NCBI GenBank assembly: GCA_035528235.1
Contig: DATKZB010000193.1
Location: forward strand, 1 to 33,224
Length of the DNA stretch: 33,224 nt
From: DATKZB01 sp035528235
Lineage (GTDB): Bacteria; Planctomycetota; Phycisphaerae; FEN-1346
Direction: 5' to 3'
The position numbers were made by a program, and so were the translations under genes. The notes beneath the pieces are model-generated. The model did not search any database, had not been told where the DNA came from, and saw only the letters and a list, made by a program, of their open reading frames with translations. Of this stretch, positions 23,753 through 30,320 are shown piece after piece (position 1 is the first letter of the stretch; every line of letters begins with the position of its first letter).

Positions 23753-24439
23753 TCAGTTACCGGCGGGGGCCGGCGCGGGCTTGGCGGTCTCTTCTTTTTC
23801 GGTCTCGTACGGCAGGCCGCCGAACAGTTCGCCGGGCTGGTGGAGTCTGTACCCCTTGGACTTGGGGGTCTCGTCGACCGTCTCGTAGACCGCCGTCTCG
23901 GGTGCCGGATTCTTCTTGGTCTCGGCCTCGTTTCCGCCGCCGCCGACCAGGGCCGCGATGATGACCGCGACGATGATAATGCCTACCGCCGCCACCCCGC
24001 CGATGATGGCGGCGTTCTTGGTGTTGCCTGCGGCCGGCGGGCGGCGTCCGTTGGGGATGGCCGAACGGCCGGGAGCCGCCGTTGCCGCGCGGCCGCGTGC
24101 GGCCTTTGGGGGCGTGCGGCGAGCAGGCTTGGCAGCAGGGGCCGGCCGGCCCGCCTTGGCCAATGCGTCGAGCCCCTTGATGGCCTGGGCGGCCTCCGGG
24201 GGGATCGGGCGGGCCCGGCCGGTGCCGGCAGGTGGTCCCGCGACGACCTCGGCCGTGGGGATGTCGTCGGGGGTCGTCCCGCCGGCGCCGCGTAGCGCTG
24301 CCGCCAGGGCCTCCGGGCCGCTCAGTTCGGCCGGCGGCGCTTGGGTCGTGGCGCCGCAGTGCGGGCACTGGACCGGTCGGCCGGCGACCGCGTTGTCGAC
24401 CTTCAACGGCTTGCCGCAGGCGCACTTAAAGCGAATCAC
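23753..24439 (-). CDS. Zinc-ribbon single-pass membrane protein, unknown role
   Basis: This 228-residue protein starts with GTG, supported by GGAG upstream. The N-terminus is a zinc ribbon: Cys6-x-Cys8 and Cys25-x2-Cys28 in IRFKCACGKPLKV...VQCPHCG. A long low-complexity Ala/Pro/Arg linker (about 32-140) follows, then one membrane helix at about 143-165 (AAIIGGVAAVGIIIVAVIIAAL) and a polar tail of about 60 residues. There is no signal peptide, so the ribbon is probably cytoplasmic and the tail outside. This layout is familiar from planctomycete genomes, where many such proteins lack a known role. Confidence 0.75.
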   Translation of the reverse strand: MIRFKCACGKPLKVDNAVAGRPVQCPHCGATTQAPPAELSGPEALAAALRGAGGTTPDDIPTAEVVAGPPAGTGRARPIPPEAAQAIKGLDALAKAGRPAPAAKPARRTPPKAARGRAATAAPGRSAIPNGRRPPAAGNTKNAAIIGGVAAVGIIIVAVIIAALVGGGGNEAETKKNPAPETAVYETVDETPKSKGYRLHQPGELFGGLPYETEKEETAKPAPAPAGN

Positions 24440-24501
24440 GTCCTGTCTCCCACGACCTTCGGCCCCCGGCTTTCGGTTCTCTTATACGTCCTGCCTCTGT
24501 T

Positions 24502-24546
24502 GTAGGGGCACGACATGTCGTGCCCCTACGGGGACGTACGTCCCCG
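24502..24546. repeat. Two back-to-back perfect palindromes
   Basis: 24502-24529 is a perfect 28-bp palindrome (half GTAGGGGCACGACA). It shares its last C with a second perfect palindrome at 24529-24546 (half CGGGGACGT). Together they fill much of the gap between trpG and the zinc-ribbon gene, both on the minus strand. Possible roles are transcript end, transcript stability or a mobile repeat. Confidence 0.9.
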
Positions 24547-24567
24547 TGTCGTATCGGCCGGGGGGGG

Positions 24568-25140
24568 TCATGACATCCGCAGGAAATTCCGCAGGATGGC
24601 GGGCCCCTCGGCGGTCAGAAAACTCTCCGGATGAAACTGGAGGCCTTCCAGCGGCCATCGCCGATGGCGGATGCCCATAATCTCGTCCTGGTCGGTCCAG
24701 GCTGAGACCTCGAAGTCGGCGGGAACGCTGCCGCGCCGGACGATGAGGCTGTGGTACCGTGTCGCTTCAAACGGGTTCGCGATGCCTTCAAAGAGGGTCC
24801 TCCCATCGTGATAAACCATGCTGGTCTTGCCGTGCATCAGGCGGTCGGCCCGCACGATGTCGGCGCCGAACACGAAGCCGATGCACTGATGCCCCAGGCA
24901 GACGCCCATCAGCGGCACCTTGCCGCCGAACCGCCGCACGATGTCGTTCGAGACGCCGCCTTCGCGCGGCGTGCAGGGGCCGGGCGAGATGATGATGCGA
25001 CTGGGCCCCAGCGCCTCGACCTCCTCCGGCGTGACCTTGTCGTTGCGGAACACCCGCAGGTCCAACCCCGGGTCCAACTCTCCCAGGCGCTGGACCAGGT
25101 TGTACGTGAACGAATCGTAGTTGTCGATGATGACGATCAT
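24568..25140 (-). CDS. trpG: Glutamine amidotransferase component of anthranilate/aminodeoxychorismate synthase
   Basis: This 190-residue class I glutaminase supplies ammonia to a chorismate-using partner (TrpE or PabB). The opening IIDNYDSFTYNLVQ is diagnostic. Nucleophile Cys81 lies in GVCLGHQ, the oxyanion segment is ISPGPCTP (51-58), and the His170/Glu172 pair is in FHPES. No synthase gene is nearby, so the partner is encoded elsewhere and it may serve both tryptophan and folate synthesis. The gene follows the Cys-rich small protein after 15 nt on the same strand and is probably cotranscribed from 25407-25435. Confidence 0.92.
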   Translation of the reverse strand: MIVIIDNYDSFTYNLVQRLGELDPGLDLRVFRNDKVTPEEVEALGPSRIIISPGPCTPREGGVSNDIVRRFGGKVPLMGVCLGHQCIGFVFGADIVRADRLMHGKTSMVYHDGRTLFEGIANPFEATRYHSLIVRRGSVPADFEVSAWTDQDEIMGIRHRRWPLEGLQFHPESFLTAEGPAILRNFLRMS

Positions 25141-25155
25141 CGGCGGCCCCCGCGG

Positions 25156-25362
25156 TTACACGCGGTCCTTCATGACCTCGACATATTTCCGGGCGCTGCG
25201 GTCGTACGTCTTCTCGGCCTCCGGCGGGAACAAACACCCGGGCAACTCCCCGTTGTCGCGGTGATACGCCACGCACAGGCAGCACAGGCCGCGCCGATCG
25301 CACGACACGTAGGTGCACGTGCAGTCCGCCAGGTTCTTCTTCTGGTTGTCGCATTGGGCCAT
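25156..25362 (-). CDS. Cysteine-rich small protein (DUF6485-like)
   Basis: This 68-residue protein has eight cysteines: Cys4, 14, 16, 21, 27, 28, 30 and 43, with CTCTYVSCDRRGLCCLC as the core and GELPGCLFPPEAEKTYDRS after it. The pattern suggests metal binding and resembles a conserved small family I associate with DUF6485; that name is from memory. GGAAGGGGG precedes the ATG and a strong promoter lies 45 bases upstream. It lacks a signal peptide. The function is unknown. Confidence 0.8.
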   Translation of the reverse strand: MAQCDNQKKNLADCTCTYVSCDRRGLCCLCVAYHRDNGELPGCLFPPEAEKTYDRSARKYVEVMKDRV

Positions 25363-25406
25363 TGGCTTGCCCCCTTCCGGCTTGGGTTCGGGCGTCTGAG
25401 CGGTCC

Positions 25407-25435
25407 ATGATACGGCGTGGCCGGCCGCTTGTCAA
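25407..25435 (-). promoter_or_regulatory. Sigma70 promoter of the Cys-rich gene and trpG
   Basis: TTGACA (complement of 25430-25435), 17-base spacer, TATCAT (complement of 25407-25412). It lies inside the non-homologous tail of the truncated fucosidase frame, which supports reading that tail as non-coding. Confidence 0.75.
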
Positions 25436-25505
25436 AGGCGAGCCGCCCGAATTTGTCCCGCGGCATCAACCGGGCGCCGGGGTCATTTTGAGGACCCAGG
25501 CGTGC

Positions 25506-26120
25506 CGGCAGGGGGGCGATGTCCGGACGGTCGCCGTCCCAGTAATACGGCGAGTGCCAATCGGACTTCGAGAAGTAGACCCCGATGCCGAAGCCCCGGG
25601 CCCGGAAGGCGTCGAACACCGCCCGGGCGATGTCCGGCTGCGGCTGCCGCGAGTACGGGCAGTCGGCGTGCGTCACGCGGAAGTCCGTCTGGCGGGTGTC
25701 GAACATCGAGAACCCGTCGTGGTGTTTCGTGGTGAAGACCATGTACTTCATGCCGGCCCGCCGGGCCAGGTCGGCCCAGCGGCCGGGGTCGAACCGGCGC
25801 GGGTTGAACGTCCGGTTCAGGGCGAAGTAATCGCGCTTGAACCGCTCCATGTCTTTGCCGCGCTCGACCCAGCACGCCAGGTCGTCGGGCCGGGCCCATT
25901 GGTCGACCTCCACCAGCGGCCATGACTCGATGCATCCCCACTGGCTGTAGATGCCCCAGTGGACGAACAGGCCGAACCGCTGGTCCTGGAACCACTCGAG
26001 ACGCCGCTGGAGCCACTCGGCTTGAGGCGCGGGGGGCGTGCCGGCCGCTGCCGCCGCCGCGCCGCACGCCAGCGCCCCCGCCACCACCGCGACCAAGGCC
26101 ACCGCTTCGGCTGTCACCAT
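25506..26120 (-). pseudogene. Truncated GH29 alpha-L-fucosidase
   Basis: The start is good (GGGAGG before the ATG; signal peptide VALVAVVAGALACGAAAAA). Residues 30-195 match the N-terminal half of the GH29 barrel: RFGLFVHWGIYSQWG, the GMKYMVFTTKHHDGFSMFD block and FGIGVYFSKSDWHSPYYWDG. After that, homology ends. The usual continuation with the catalytic nucleophile (Asp in a W-[LF]-D-G-G type strand) is absent. The frame stays open to 25170 but reads through the promoter and into the Cys-rich gene in another phase, giving Arg/Pro-rich nonsense. The product would lack its active site, so this is a 3'-deleted gene. Confidence 0.8.
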
Positions 26121-26143
26121 CCTGTGCCTCCCTACCCGCCCGT

Positions 26144-26240
26144 CGCGCCGAGTTAGCCGCGGGGTCGCGCCGAGTTAGCCGCGGGGCCGCACCGAGTTAC
26201 CCGCCCGTCGCGCCGAGTTAGCCGCGGGGCTTGCCCCGCG
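26144..26240. repeat. Four 22-bp tandem units plus hairpin
   Basis: Units at 26144-26165, 26166-26187, 26188-26208 (diverged, 21 bp) and 26209-26230 have the form CGCGCCGAGTTAGCCGCGGG. The last one runs into a perfect stem CGCGGGGC-TT-GCCCCGCG (26223-26240). Each unit carries the GTTAGCCGCG head of the REP-like family. The block sits between divergent genes (fucosidase remnant, sulfatase). The remaining gap to 26398 shows nothing clear except the sulfatase ribosome-binding site. Confidence 0.85.
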
Positions 26241-26398
26241 CGTCCGCGGCATGATACCGCGCCACGGCCGGGCCCGCGGCGAAAATGCCCGGCAGCCCAA
26301 GGGGCGAGGTTGCCCCTTGCCGCGGGACCGCGGGATGGGTAGTTTCGGACGCACAGTGCCGCGCGGGCAGCGCGGCAGATCCGTGAAGGAGGTCATCG

Positions 26399-27868
26399 AT
26401 GAAGCGACGCGATTTCCTCGGGGCGATGGGCGCGGGTGCGGCCGCGCTCGTGTTGCCGGGGTGCGGCACGACCGCCAGGCAGGGCGCCGGCCAGGCCGGA
26501 CGCCCCCCGAACGTCGTCATCATCTTCACCGACGACCAGGGGTACCAGGACCTGGGTTGCTTCGGGTCGCCGCTCATCCGGACGCCGCACCTCGACCGCA
26601 TGGCCGCCGAGGGCGTCCGCTTCACGGACTTCTACGTGGCGGCCAGCGTGTGTTCGCCTTCCCGGGCGGCCCTGATGACCGGCTGCTACCCGCAGCGGGT
26701 CCACATGAACGTCTTCACGCGCCTCGTCAAGGGCGAGGAAAAGCCGGGGGGTGGCGTGCTGTTTCAGAACTCGCCGCGCGGCCTGCACCCGGACGAGATT
26801 ACCATCGCCGATCTGCTCAAGGGACGGGGCTACGCCACGGCCTGTGTGGGCAAGTGGCACCTGGGACACCTGCCGCAGTTCCTGCCCATGAGGCAGGGCT
26901 TCGACTCTTACTTCGGCATCCCGTACTCGAACGACATGAACGTCGCGCGCGACGGCAAGTCGGGCCCGCCCCTGATGCGCAACGGCACCGTTGTCGAGCA
27001 CCCGGCCCGCCAGGACACCCTGACGCGGCGGTACACCGAGGAGGCCGTCCGGTTCATCCGGGCCCAAGCGGACCGGCCGTTCTTCCTGTACCTGGCCCAC
27101 ACCATGCCGCACATTCCCATCCACGCCTCCAGTACGTTCCTCGGCAAGAGCCCGCGGGGCCTGTACGGCGACGTCATCGAGGAGATCGACTGGGGCGTCG
27201 GCGAGATCCTCAAGGCCCTCGACGAGACGGGTGCCGACGAGCACACGCTGGTCGTCTTTACGTCGGACAACGGGCCGTGGCTCCAGTTCGGTGCCCGCGG
27301 CGGGTCGGCCTTGCCGCTGAGGGACGGCAAGGGCACGGTTTTCGAGGGCGGCATGCGCGAGCCGTGCGTCATGCGGTGTCCGGGCCGGATTCCCGCCGGC
27401 ACCATCTGCCGCGAGGTCGCCACGACGATGGACCTTCTGCCCACCATCGCCCGGCTGGCGGGTGCCTCGGTGCCCGGTGACCGCGTTATCGACGGGCGCG
27501 ATATCTGGCCGCTGATGACCGGCCGGCCGGGCGCGACGTCGCCCCACGAGGCGTTCTACTATTACCAGCCGGCCGAGACCGCGCCCAAGGCCGTCCGATG
27601 CGGCCCGTGGAAACTGTTCCGGCCCGGCCCGCGCTACGAGACCCACAAGACCGACGACGGGAAGTTCGTCCATCGCCGATTCGATGCCCCGGTCGAACTC
27701 TACCATCTGGGGACCGACGTCGGTGAAACGCGGAACGTGGCCGGCGAGAACCCCGACGTCGTCCGCCGCCTGACCGGGATGATCGAGGCGTTCGACAAGG
27801 ACCTCACGGCCCACTCGCGGCCGGCGGGCCCGGCGGGCGACCTGGCGAGTTCGCCCGCCTCGGCCTGA
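26399..27868 (+). CDS. Tat-exported sulfatase (formylglycine type, S1 family)
   Basis: This 489-residue enzyme hydrolyses sulfate esters, in this phylum typically on sulfated polysaccharides. AAGGAGG lies six bases before the ATG. The N-terminus is a twin-arginine signal (MKRRDFLGAMG) ending in a lipobox-like VLPGC. The active-site CSPSR at 85-89 provides Cys85 for conversion to formylglycine by an FGE enzyme. Metal ligands include FTDDQGYQD (Asp45, Asp46) and TSDNGPW near residue 291. GKWHLGH (about 151-157) supplies further active-site residues. The fold is full length. The fucosidase remnant next door suggests a former glycan-degradation locus. The substrate is unknown. Confidence 0.95.
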   Translation: MKRRDFLGAMGAGAAALVLPGCGTTARQGAGQAGRPPNVVIIFTDDQGYQDLGCFGSPLIRTPHLDRMAAEGVRFTDFYVAASVCSPSRAALMTGCYPQRVHMNVFTRLVKGEEKPGGGVLFQNSPRGLHPDEITIADLLKGRGYATACVGKWHLGHLPQFLPMRQGFDSYFGIPYSNDMNVARDGKSGPPLMRNGTVVEHPARQDTLTRRYTEEAVRFIRAQADRPFFLYLAHTMPHIPIHASSTFLGKSPRGLYGDVIEEIDWGVGEILKALDETGADEHTLVVFTSDNGPWLQFGARGGSALPLRDGKGTVFEGGMREPCVMRCPGRIPAGTICREVATTMDLLPTIARLAGASVPGDRVIDGRDIWPLMTGRPGATSPHEAFYYYQPAETAPKAVRCGPWKLFRPGPRYETHKTDDGKFVHRRFDAPVELYHLGTDVGETRNVAGENPDVVRRLTGMIEAFDKDLTAHSRPAGPAGDLASSPASA

Positions 27869-27888
27869 TGCGGCCATGGCCGCCCGAC

Positions 27889-27963
27889 GCGCGCTCGCCT
27901 TCGGCTCGCGGCTAACAGGCGCGCGCCAGCGCGATGCACGCGTGCGCAGGCGCGCCGGCTAAC
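27889..27963. repeat. REP-like palindrome cluster after the sulfatase
   Basis: 27889-27915 is identical over 27 bases to 28669-28695. Read on the minus strand it is TTAGCCGCGAGCCGAAGGCG and onward. A second minus-strand head, CTGTTAGCCGGCGCG, ends the block and overlaps the stop codon (TAG, complement of 27959-27961) of the PEP-CTERM gene. G+C-rich inverted pieces (GGCGCGCGCC) fill the space between. Confidence 0.8.
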
Positions 27964-28414
27964 AGGCGCGTCGGCGAGAGGCGAGGAGGCCCAGGGCGCC
28001 GGCACAGATCAGCGTGAGTGTGGCCGGATCGGGCACCCGGAAGATGGCCGTCGTCTGGGTATACTCGCCCTCGATGTAGCTGAGCTCGGTGCCCGTCTGG
28101 CCGTCGTCGGCGCTGAAATAGAGTTTGCCGTCGTAGGGCGTCATGCTGGAGGGGTTGCCCGAATCGTAGATGCCGCCCTCAACGATGTCGGCCACCATGG
28201 CGGGGCCCGTGACGGGGTCGTACCGCCACAGTTCGTTGCCGTGGATGCCGTCCTTGGCCGAGAAGTACAGGTCGCCGTCGTAGACGGTCAGCCCGCCGGC
28301 CCCGCCGCCGCCGAACCCCGGATTGATGTCGGCAACGCGCTCGTACGTCAACGCGTGGCTAGTGGCAGGAAGGAGGAACACGAGGCACACACAAACCATC
28401 CCGAAACGCACCAT
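27959..28414 (-). CDS. PEP-CTERM protein with ELWxxDGT-like repeats
   Basis: This 151-residue exported protein has a signal peptide at residues 1-21 (MVCVCLVFLLPATSHA). Two repeats resemble the ELWxxDGT type: GDLYFSAKDGIHGNELWRYDP and GKLYFSADDGQTGTELSYIE (each 20-21 residues, given by their ends). A C-terminal sorting signal follows: VPDPATL, a hydrophobic helix LTLICAGALGLLA and SRRR. The usual VPEP is VPDP here. In the family, an exosortase (EpsH/XrtA type) processes this signal; no exosortase gene is in the window. The start has AAAGGAA upstream. The gene lies between two direct copies of the REP-like palindrome. Confidence 0.8.
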   Translation of the reverse strand: MVRFGMVCVCLVFLLPATSHALTYERVADINPGFGGGGAGGLTVYDGDLYFSAKDGIHGNELWRYDPVTGPAMVADIVEGGIYDSGNPSSMTPYDGKLYFSADDGQTGTELSYIEGEYTQTTAIFRVPDPATLTLICAGALGLLASRRRAC

Positions 28415-28509
28415 GGGCCGTTCCTTTCGAGGCCCCCCGGCAACGCCTGGTAGAACCTCCCCCGAAACGACCCCACGCCCGCTCAGCCGGCGGGCGTCCC
28501 AACACCTTC

Positions 28510-28538
28510 AGTATAACCCCACACTGCCGCAGAAGCAA
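28510..28538 (-). promoter_or_regulatory. Sigma70-like promoter of the ELWxxDGT protein
   Basis: TTGCTT (complement of 28533-28538), 17-base spacer, TATACT (complement of 28510-28515), about 95 bases before the ATG. The rest of the gap 28415-28668 holds the leader and G+C-rich inverted repeats (for example GCGCGCC-GTC-GGCGCG near 28634) but no gene that I can support. Confidence 0.6.
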
Positions 28539-28668
28539 GTCAAGCGGCTCGTGCTCACCGCGTTTTCTTGTACGGCCGGCCGGCACCCGCCAGCAACATA
28601 AAGGCGGTCTTGCGTTGGCGGCGGCCGCCTGACGCGCGCCGTCGGCGCGTTCGGGCGCGTCGGCATTG

Positions 28669-28730
28669 GCGCGCTCGCCTTCGGCTCGCGGCTAAGAGGC
28701 GCATGTTAGCCGCGAGCCGAAGGCGAGCGC
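28669..28730. repeat. Perfect inverted pair of 25-bp REP-like palindromes
   Basis: The left arm at 28671-28695 and the right arm at 28706-28730 are exact reverse complements of 25 bases with a 10-base spacer. The arm reads TTAGCCGCGAGCCGAAGGCG then AGCGC. Each arm can also fold on itself (GCC-GAA-GGC core). The right arm ends one base before the stop codon (complement of 28732-28734) of the REP-associated transposase. Confidence 0.9.
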
Positions 28731-28731
28731 G

Positions 28732-29325
28732 TTACCTATCGTATGGCGTGACGAAGGCCCACCGCTGGGGCGGCAGGCCCTCCCGCGCGGGGTTGGCCTC
28801 GACGTAACCGACCGCGCGTCTCACGGCGGCCGGGCTGCCCAGGAAGACCGCCCAGTACCCGCGCGCCCACGCCTTGGGCAGGCCACCCGTCCGCGTCGAA
28901 AAACCGGCCAGCGGGTGGATGCCTTCGTGCAGGAGCCGGCGCGTCGCAGCACCTTTGAGGAGGTTCGCCACGGGGGCCGGACCGAGCCGGTGCGGGCCGA
29001 GCACCAGGTGCACGTGTTCCGGCAGGATCGCGCAGGCCCAGACGGTCAGGCCGCTCCGGGCGACGTACTCGCCGAAGCCGCGACCGATGGCCCGCGCCTG
29101 CCGGCCGTCAAGGCGCACGGGCGGGTACTTGAGGGCACGTTTCGCGGCCAGGCGGATTCCCCGGTCATGGGGCACGGCCGCCAGCGACCGGTGCGTCTCG
29201 ACCTTGGTGGCCCGGCCGAACCGCGCCAGTTCCCACGACCCCACGAAGTCCGACCAGGAACCGCGCGGGTCGTTTGGCAGCCAGAAACCGTACGCCGTCA
29301 AAATGAGATGTGTGCCCAGGACCAT
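28732..29325 (-). CDS. REP-associated tyrosine transposase (RAYT, HUH Y1 family)
   Basis: This 197-residue single-strand DNA transposase of the TnpA-REP type has the family opening HLILTAYGFWLPNDPRGSWS (6-25). The HUH metal motif is ILPEHVHLVLG with His104 and His106. The C-terminal block GYVEANPAREGLPPQRWAFV carries the probable catalytic Tyr174; Tyr157 (RGYWAVFL) is a second candidate. The reading frame is intact, so the enzyme may be active. RAYTs cut and join at REP palindromes bearing a short head sequence, and a matching inverted pair lies directly downstream. Unlike an insertion sequence, it has no terminal repeats and no passenger gene. Confidence 0.88.
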   Translation of the reverse strand: MVLGTHLILTAYGFWLPNDPRGSWSDFVGSWELARFGRATKVETHRSLAAVPHDRGIRLAAKRALKYPPVRLDGRQARAIGRGFGEYVARSGLTVWACAILPEHVHLVLGPHRLGPAPVANLLKGAATRRLLHEGIHPLAGFSTRTGGLPKAWARGYWAVFLGSPAAVRRAVGYVEANPAREGLPPQRWAFVTPYDR

Positions 29326-29339
29326 GGGTGTGCAGCCTG

Positions 29340-30083
29340 CTAGCGGCGGGCGGGCCCGCGCCGGCGTCGCAGCAGCCGGGCGGCCAGGCCGACGCCGAGC
29401 AGACCGACCGTCGCCGGTTCGGGCGCGTGCAGAATCTGGAGGGCGTTGATGGCCACCGACCCGCCGTTGCCGGCCAGGGCCTCGGCCGATAGCGTGAACC
29501 CGTCGCCCACGAGGTGGGTGAATCGCACGTAGTTGCCGCCCGACCCCGTGTCCTCAACGAAGTGGCCGGCGAAGTCCGTGCTCGCCCGGTCGGTCCCCTC
29601 GCGCGTCGCGGCGCCGATGGTGAAGTGGCCGAGCCAGTCGGTCGCGCCGTTGCGGCCGTCGAAGTAGACCAGCAGGTCGTACCATCCGCCGGGGCCAAGC
29701 GAATCGATGCCCCGGACGGTCACCGTGATGGGGTCGGTCCCCAGTGGCGCGATGTGGCCGCGCATCAGCCGCTTGTCGCCGGGCGCATTCTCGACGTTGG
29801 CCAGGAAACCCGTGTTGCCGCGCCATTCGACGTCCAGGCCGGTCGTCGCGCCGCTCGTCTCGCACAGCGCCGCCATCTGGCCGCAGCCGCTGACGGCGTT
29901 GTTCCAGTTGGCCTGGGCCACGGCGCCGGCCACCTCGGCGGGGGCCATGACCGACTGGGAAAGAGTCTCCTTGCCGACGAAGTTGATGCCGATGACCACC
30001 CCGGCCGCCGACGGGCCGGCCGTCACGGCCAGGGCGGCTGCCCAGGCAGCCAGTACGGTGAGATGGCGGCGGGATGCCGTCAC
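29340..30083 (-). CDS. PEP-CTERM exported protein, unknown role
   Basis: This 247-residue protein has a signal peptide (HLTVLAAWAAALAVTAGPSAA) and a C-terminal sorting signal APEPATVGLLGVGLAARLLRR, which is the canonical PEP-CTERM layout of motif, helix and basic end. The middle is a beta-rich domain with VVIGINFVGKE and GPGGWYDLLVYFDGRNG, as in many PEP-CTERM surface proteins, without a recognised catalytic site. The GTG at 30083 is preferred because it puts the signal peptide at the N-terminus; an upstream TTG at 30134 is possible. Its 3' end lies 14 bases from the start of the RAYT on the same strand. Confidence 0.78.
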   Translation of the reverse strand: MTASRRHLTVLAAWAAALAVTAGPSAAGVVIGINFVGKETLSQSVMAPAEVAGAVAQANWNNAVSGCGQMAALCETSGATTGLDVEWRGNTGFLANVENAPGDKRLMRGHIAPLGTDPITVTVRGIDSLGPGGWYDLLVYFDGRNGATDWLGHFTIGAATREGTDRASTDFAGHFVEDTGSGGNYVRFTHLVGDGFTLSAEALAGNGGSVAINALQILHAPEPATVGLLGVGLAARLLRRRRGPARR

Positions 30084-30192
30084 GGGCGCGCCCCCCGGCG
30101 TGCCGGAGGCGAAACAGGCTTTCTCCCCCGACAACGACTTGGTTGCGACCGTGTCTCCCCCCGCCCGGCCGCAACGACCTTGGACACCCTGG

Positions 30193-30221
30193 ACTATACC
30201 TCACAAATCGGCCGCGGGCAA
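30193..30221 (-). promoter_or_regulatory. Sigma70-like promoter of the PEP-CTERM gene
   Basis: TTGCCC (complement of 30216-30221), 17-base spacer, TATAGT (complement of 30193-30198). It lies back-to-back with the promoter of the divergent TPR gene. Confidence 0.6.
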
Positions 30222-30251
30222 CCCCAAAGCGGTCCCGCGCGCGGCTTTGTT

Positions 30252-30280
30252 TTGACAGCCCCGCCGGCGGCCGATAGAAT
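30252..30280 (+). promoter_or_regulatory. Sigma70 promoter of the TPR gene
   Basis: TTGACA at 30252-30257, 17-base spacer, TAGAAT at 30275-30280, 40 bases before the ATG of the TPR lipoprotein and probably also serving gltX. Confidence 0.7.
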
Positions 30281-30320
30281 CGCCCCTTTACAGGGGGAAG
30301 ACGACGGAGGCACGCCCTTC

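Noticed and set aside
25170..25505. C-terminal third of the fucosidase open frame
   Set aside because: Arg/Thr/Pro-rich sequence reading through a promoter and the Cys-rich gene in a different phase; not homologous to GH29.
26144..26240. CRISPR array
   Set aside because: Units abut without spacers and are only 22 bp; tandem repeat, no cas genes nearby.
26393..27877. 494-codon open frame antisense to the sulfatase
   Set aside because: It mirrors the sulfatase codon by codon with Val/Arg/Gly/Asp-rich composition and has no recognisable domain; a codon-bias shadow.
29514..30320. N-terminal extension of the TPR protein frame
   Set aside because: It lacks protein-like sequence, crosses the divergent promoters and would bury the lipoprotein signal; the ATG at 30321 has a ribosome-binding site.
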